DNA of 59,597 nucleotides, from assembly GCA_023388435.1 (NCBI GenBank), contig JAEWGG010000009.1:1-59597 (forward strand), written 5' to 3'. The DNA is from Bacillota bacterium. Lineage in GTDB: Bacteria; Bacillota; Clostridia; Saccharofermentanales; Fastidiosipilaceae. Below are positions 59,217 to 59,597 of this stretch, piece by piece; the stretch's first letter is position 1; the number at the start of each line of letters is the position of its first letter. The notes beneath the pieces are model-generated. The model made no database searches, was not told the DNA's origin, and saw only the letters and a list, made by a program, of their open reading frames with translations. A program made the position numbers and the translations under genes.

Positions 59217-59597
59217 TGAACTGCACCCCAAAACTTGGAAGCGATAAATAAAATCGCTAGCCAGCCTTATGGAGGGCTTGGTCTCGGTACTCGACCGGGG
59301 TCAGGCCCTTCAGTTTTACCTGGCGTCTTACGTGGCTCCAGTGGTGGATGTAGGCTTCCAGATCAGCCTTGAATCTTTCAAATGTCTCCCAGTCTCGACC
59401 TCGGAAGAATTCATCTTTCAGATGGCCGAAGACCTGCTCTGTTGCCGCATTGTCCATGCACTTACCCTTTCGGACATGCTCTGAACAATGCCATTCTGGG
59501 CCAGTATCGTTCGGTAGGCCTCATGTTGGTACTGCCAGCCCATATCCGAGTGTAAGATGGGTCTTGCTCCCTCGGGTTTTACCTCCATAAGCTTTTT
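59217..59597 (-). mobile_element. IS3-family insertion sequence, 3' part
   Basis: The end of the element is marked by TGAACTGCACCCCAAAAC at 59217, a typical IS3/IS150-like terminal repeat. The transposase runs leftward and continues beyond the window. The other end is not visible. Confidence 0.75.
59257..59597 (-). pseudogene. IS3-family transposase (OrfB), C-terminal, frameshifted
   Basis: The integrase core C-terminus is clear: HSDMGWQYQHEAYRTILAQN, then MDNAATEQVFGHLKDEFF with the catalytic Glu region, to the end. One base is missing near 59,471, where the family reads SMSRKG; the sequence shifts from SMSER to RKGKCMDN. The element is thus probably inactive, unless the loss is a sequencing error. 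Confidence 0.75.

Overview
The window is chromosomal DNA from a low-copy, fairly GC-rich member of the Bacillota (Clostridia-like); I cannot name the genus. The reasons are AGGAGG-type ribosome sites, frequent GTG/TTG starts, sigma-A promoters, a TPP riboswitch with an intrinsic terminator, the Firmicutes-typical ireB-ruvX-DUF1292 cluster, a PPi-type phosphofructokinase and RqcH. Bases 1 to about 43,800 are dense housekeeping DNA with strong GC bias. Bases 43,805 to the end are a lower-GC accessory island with different codon use.

Layout of the core: guaA (cut by the window edge), pyridoxal kinase, an RluF-Nudix fusion, corA, tRNA-Thr, mnmA, a membrane-anchored DUF4015 glycosidase-like protein, PPi-phosphofructokinase, a GNAT-Ogt fusion and three small unknown genes all run leftward. 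They end at a symmetric divergent promoter facing rqcH. Convergent to rqcH is a TPP-riboswitch operon (thiamine-binding protein, ThiX, ThiY, ThiZ), then an oppA-D-F-B-C peptide importer and a 1054-residue anchored propeller/glycosidase-like protein. Further right are a CPBP protease, two DUF1292 genes, ruvX, ireB, aspA and a one-carbon block (folD, EamA exporter, fchA, fhs, nitroreductase). After these come an SDR, gpmA and a D,D-carboxypeptidase. The divergent side carries trpS, then leftward tRNA-Ser and tRNA-Ala, a HAD hydrolase, pepF and rlmD.

In the one-carbon block, formate is activated by Fhs, the cyclohydrolase step can be done by FchA, and FolD has lost the residues its family uses for cyclohydrolase. 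This suggests a split of the normally bifunctional enzyme.

The island starts at the 3' end of rlmD, where there are decayed serine recombinases (one with a nonsense codon and a frameshift, one cut to its C-terminus). It carries a three-gene P-loop kinase / GNAT / ASCH operon that diverges from an XRE regulator. The regulator is followed by hsdM, hsdS, an inverting hsdS shuffling cassette with its own tyrosine recombinase, hsdR, and a DUF262-DUF1524 (GmrSD-like) nuclease. The cassette has four copies of one short inverted repeat placed exactly at hsdS domain borders. It is the clearest dynamic system in the window. A frameshifted IS3-family element closes the window.
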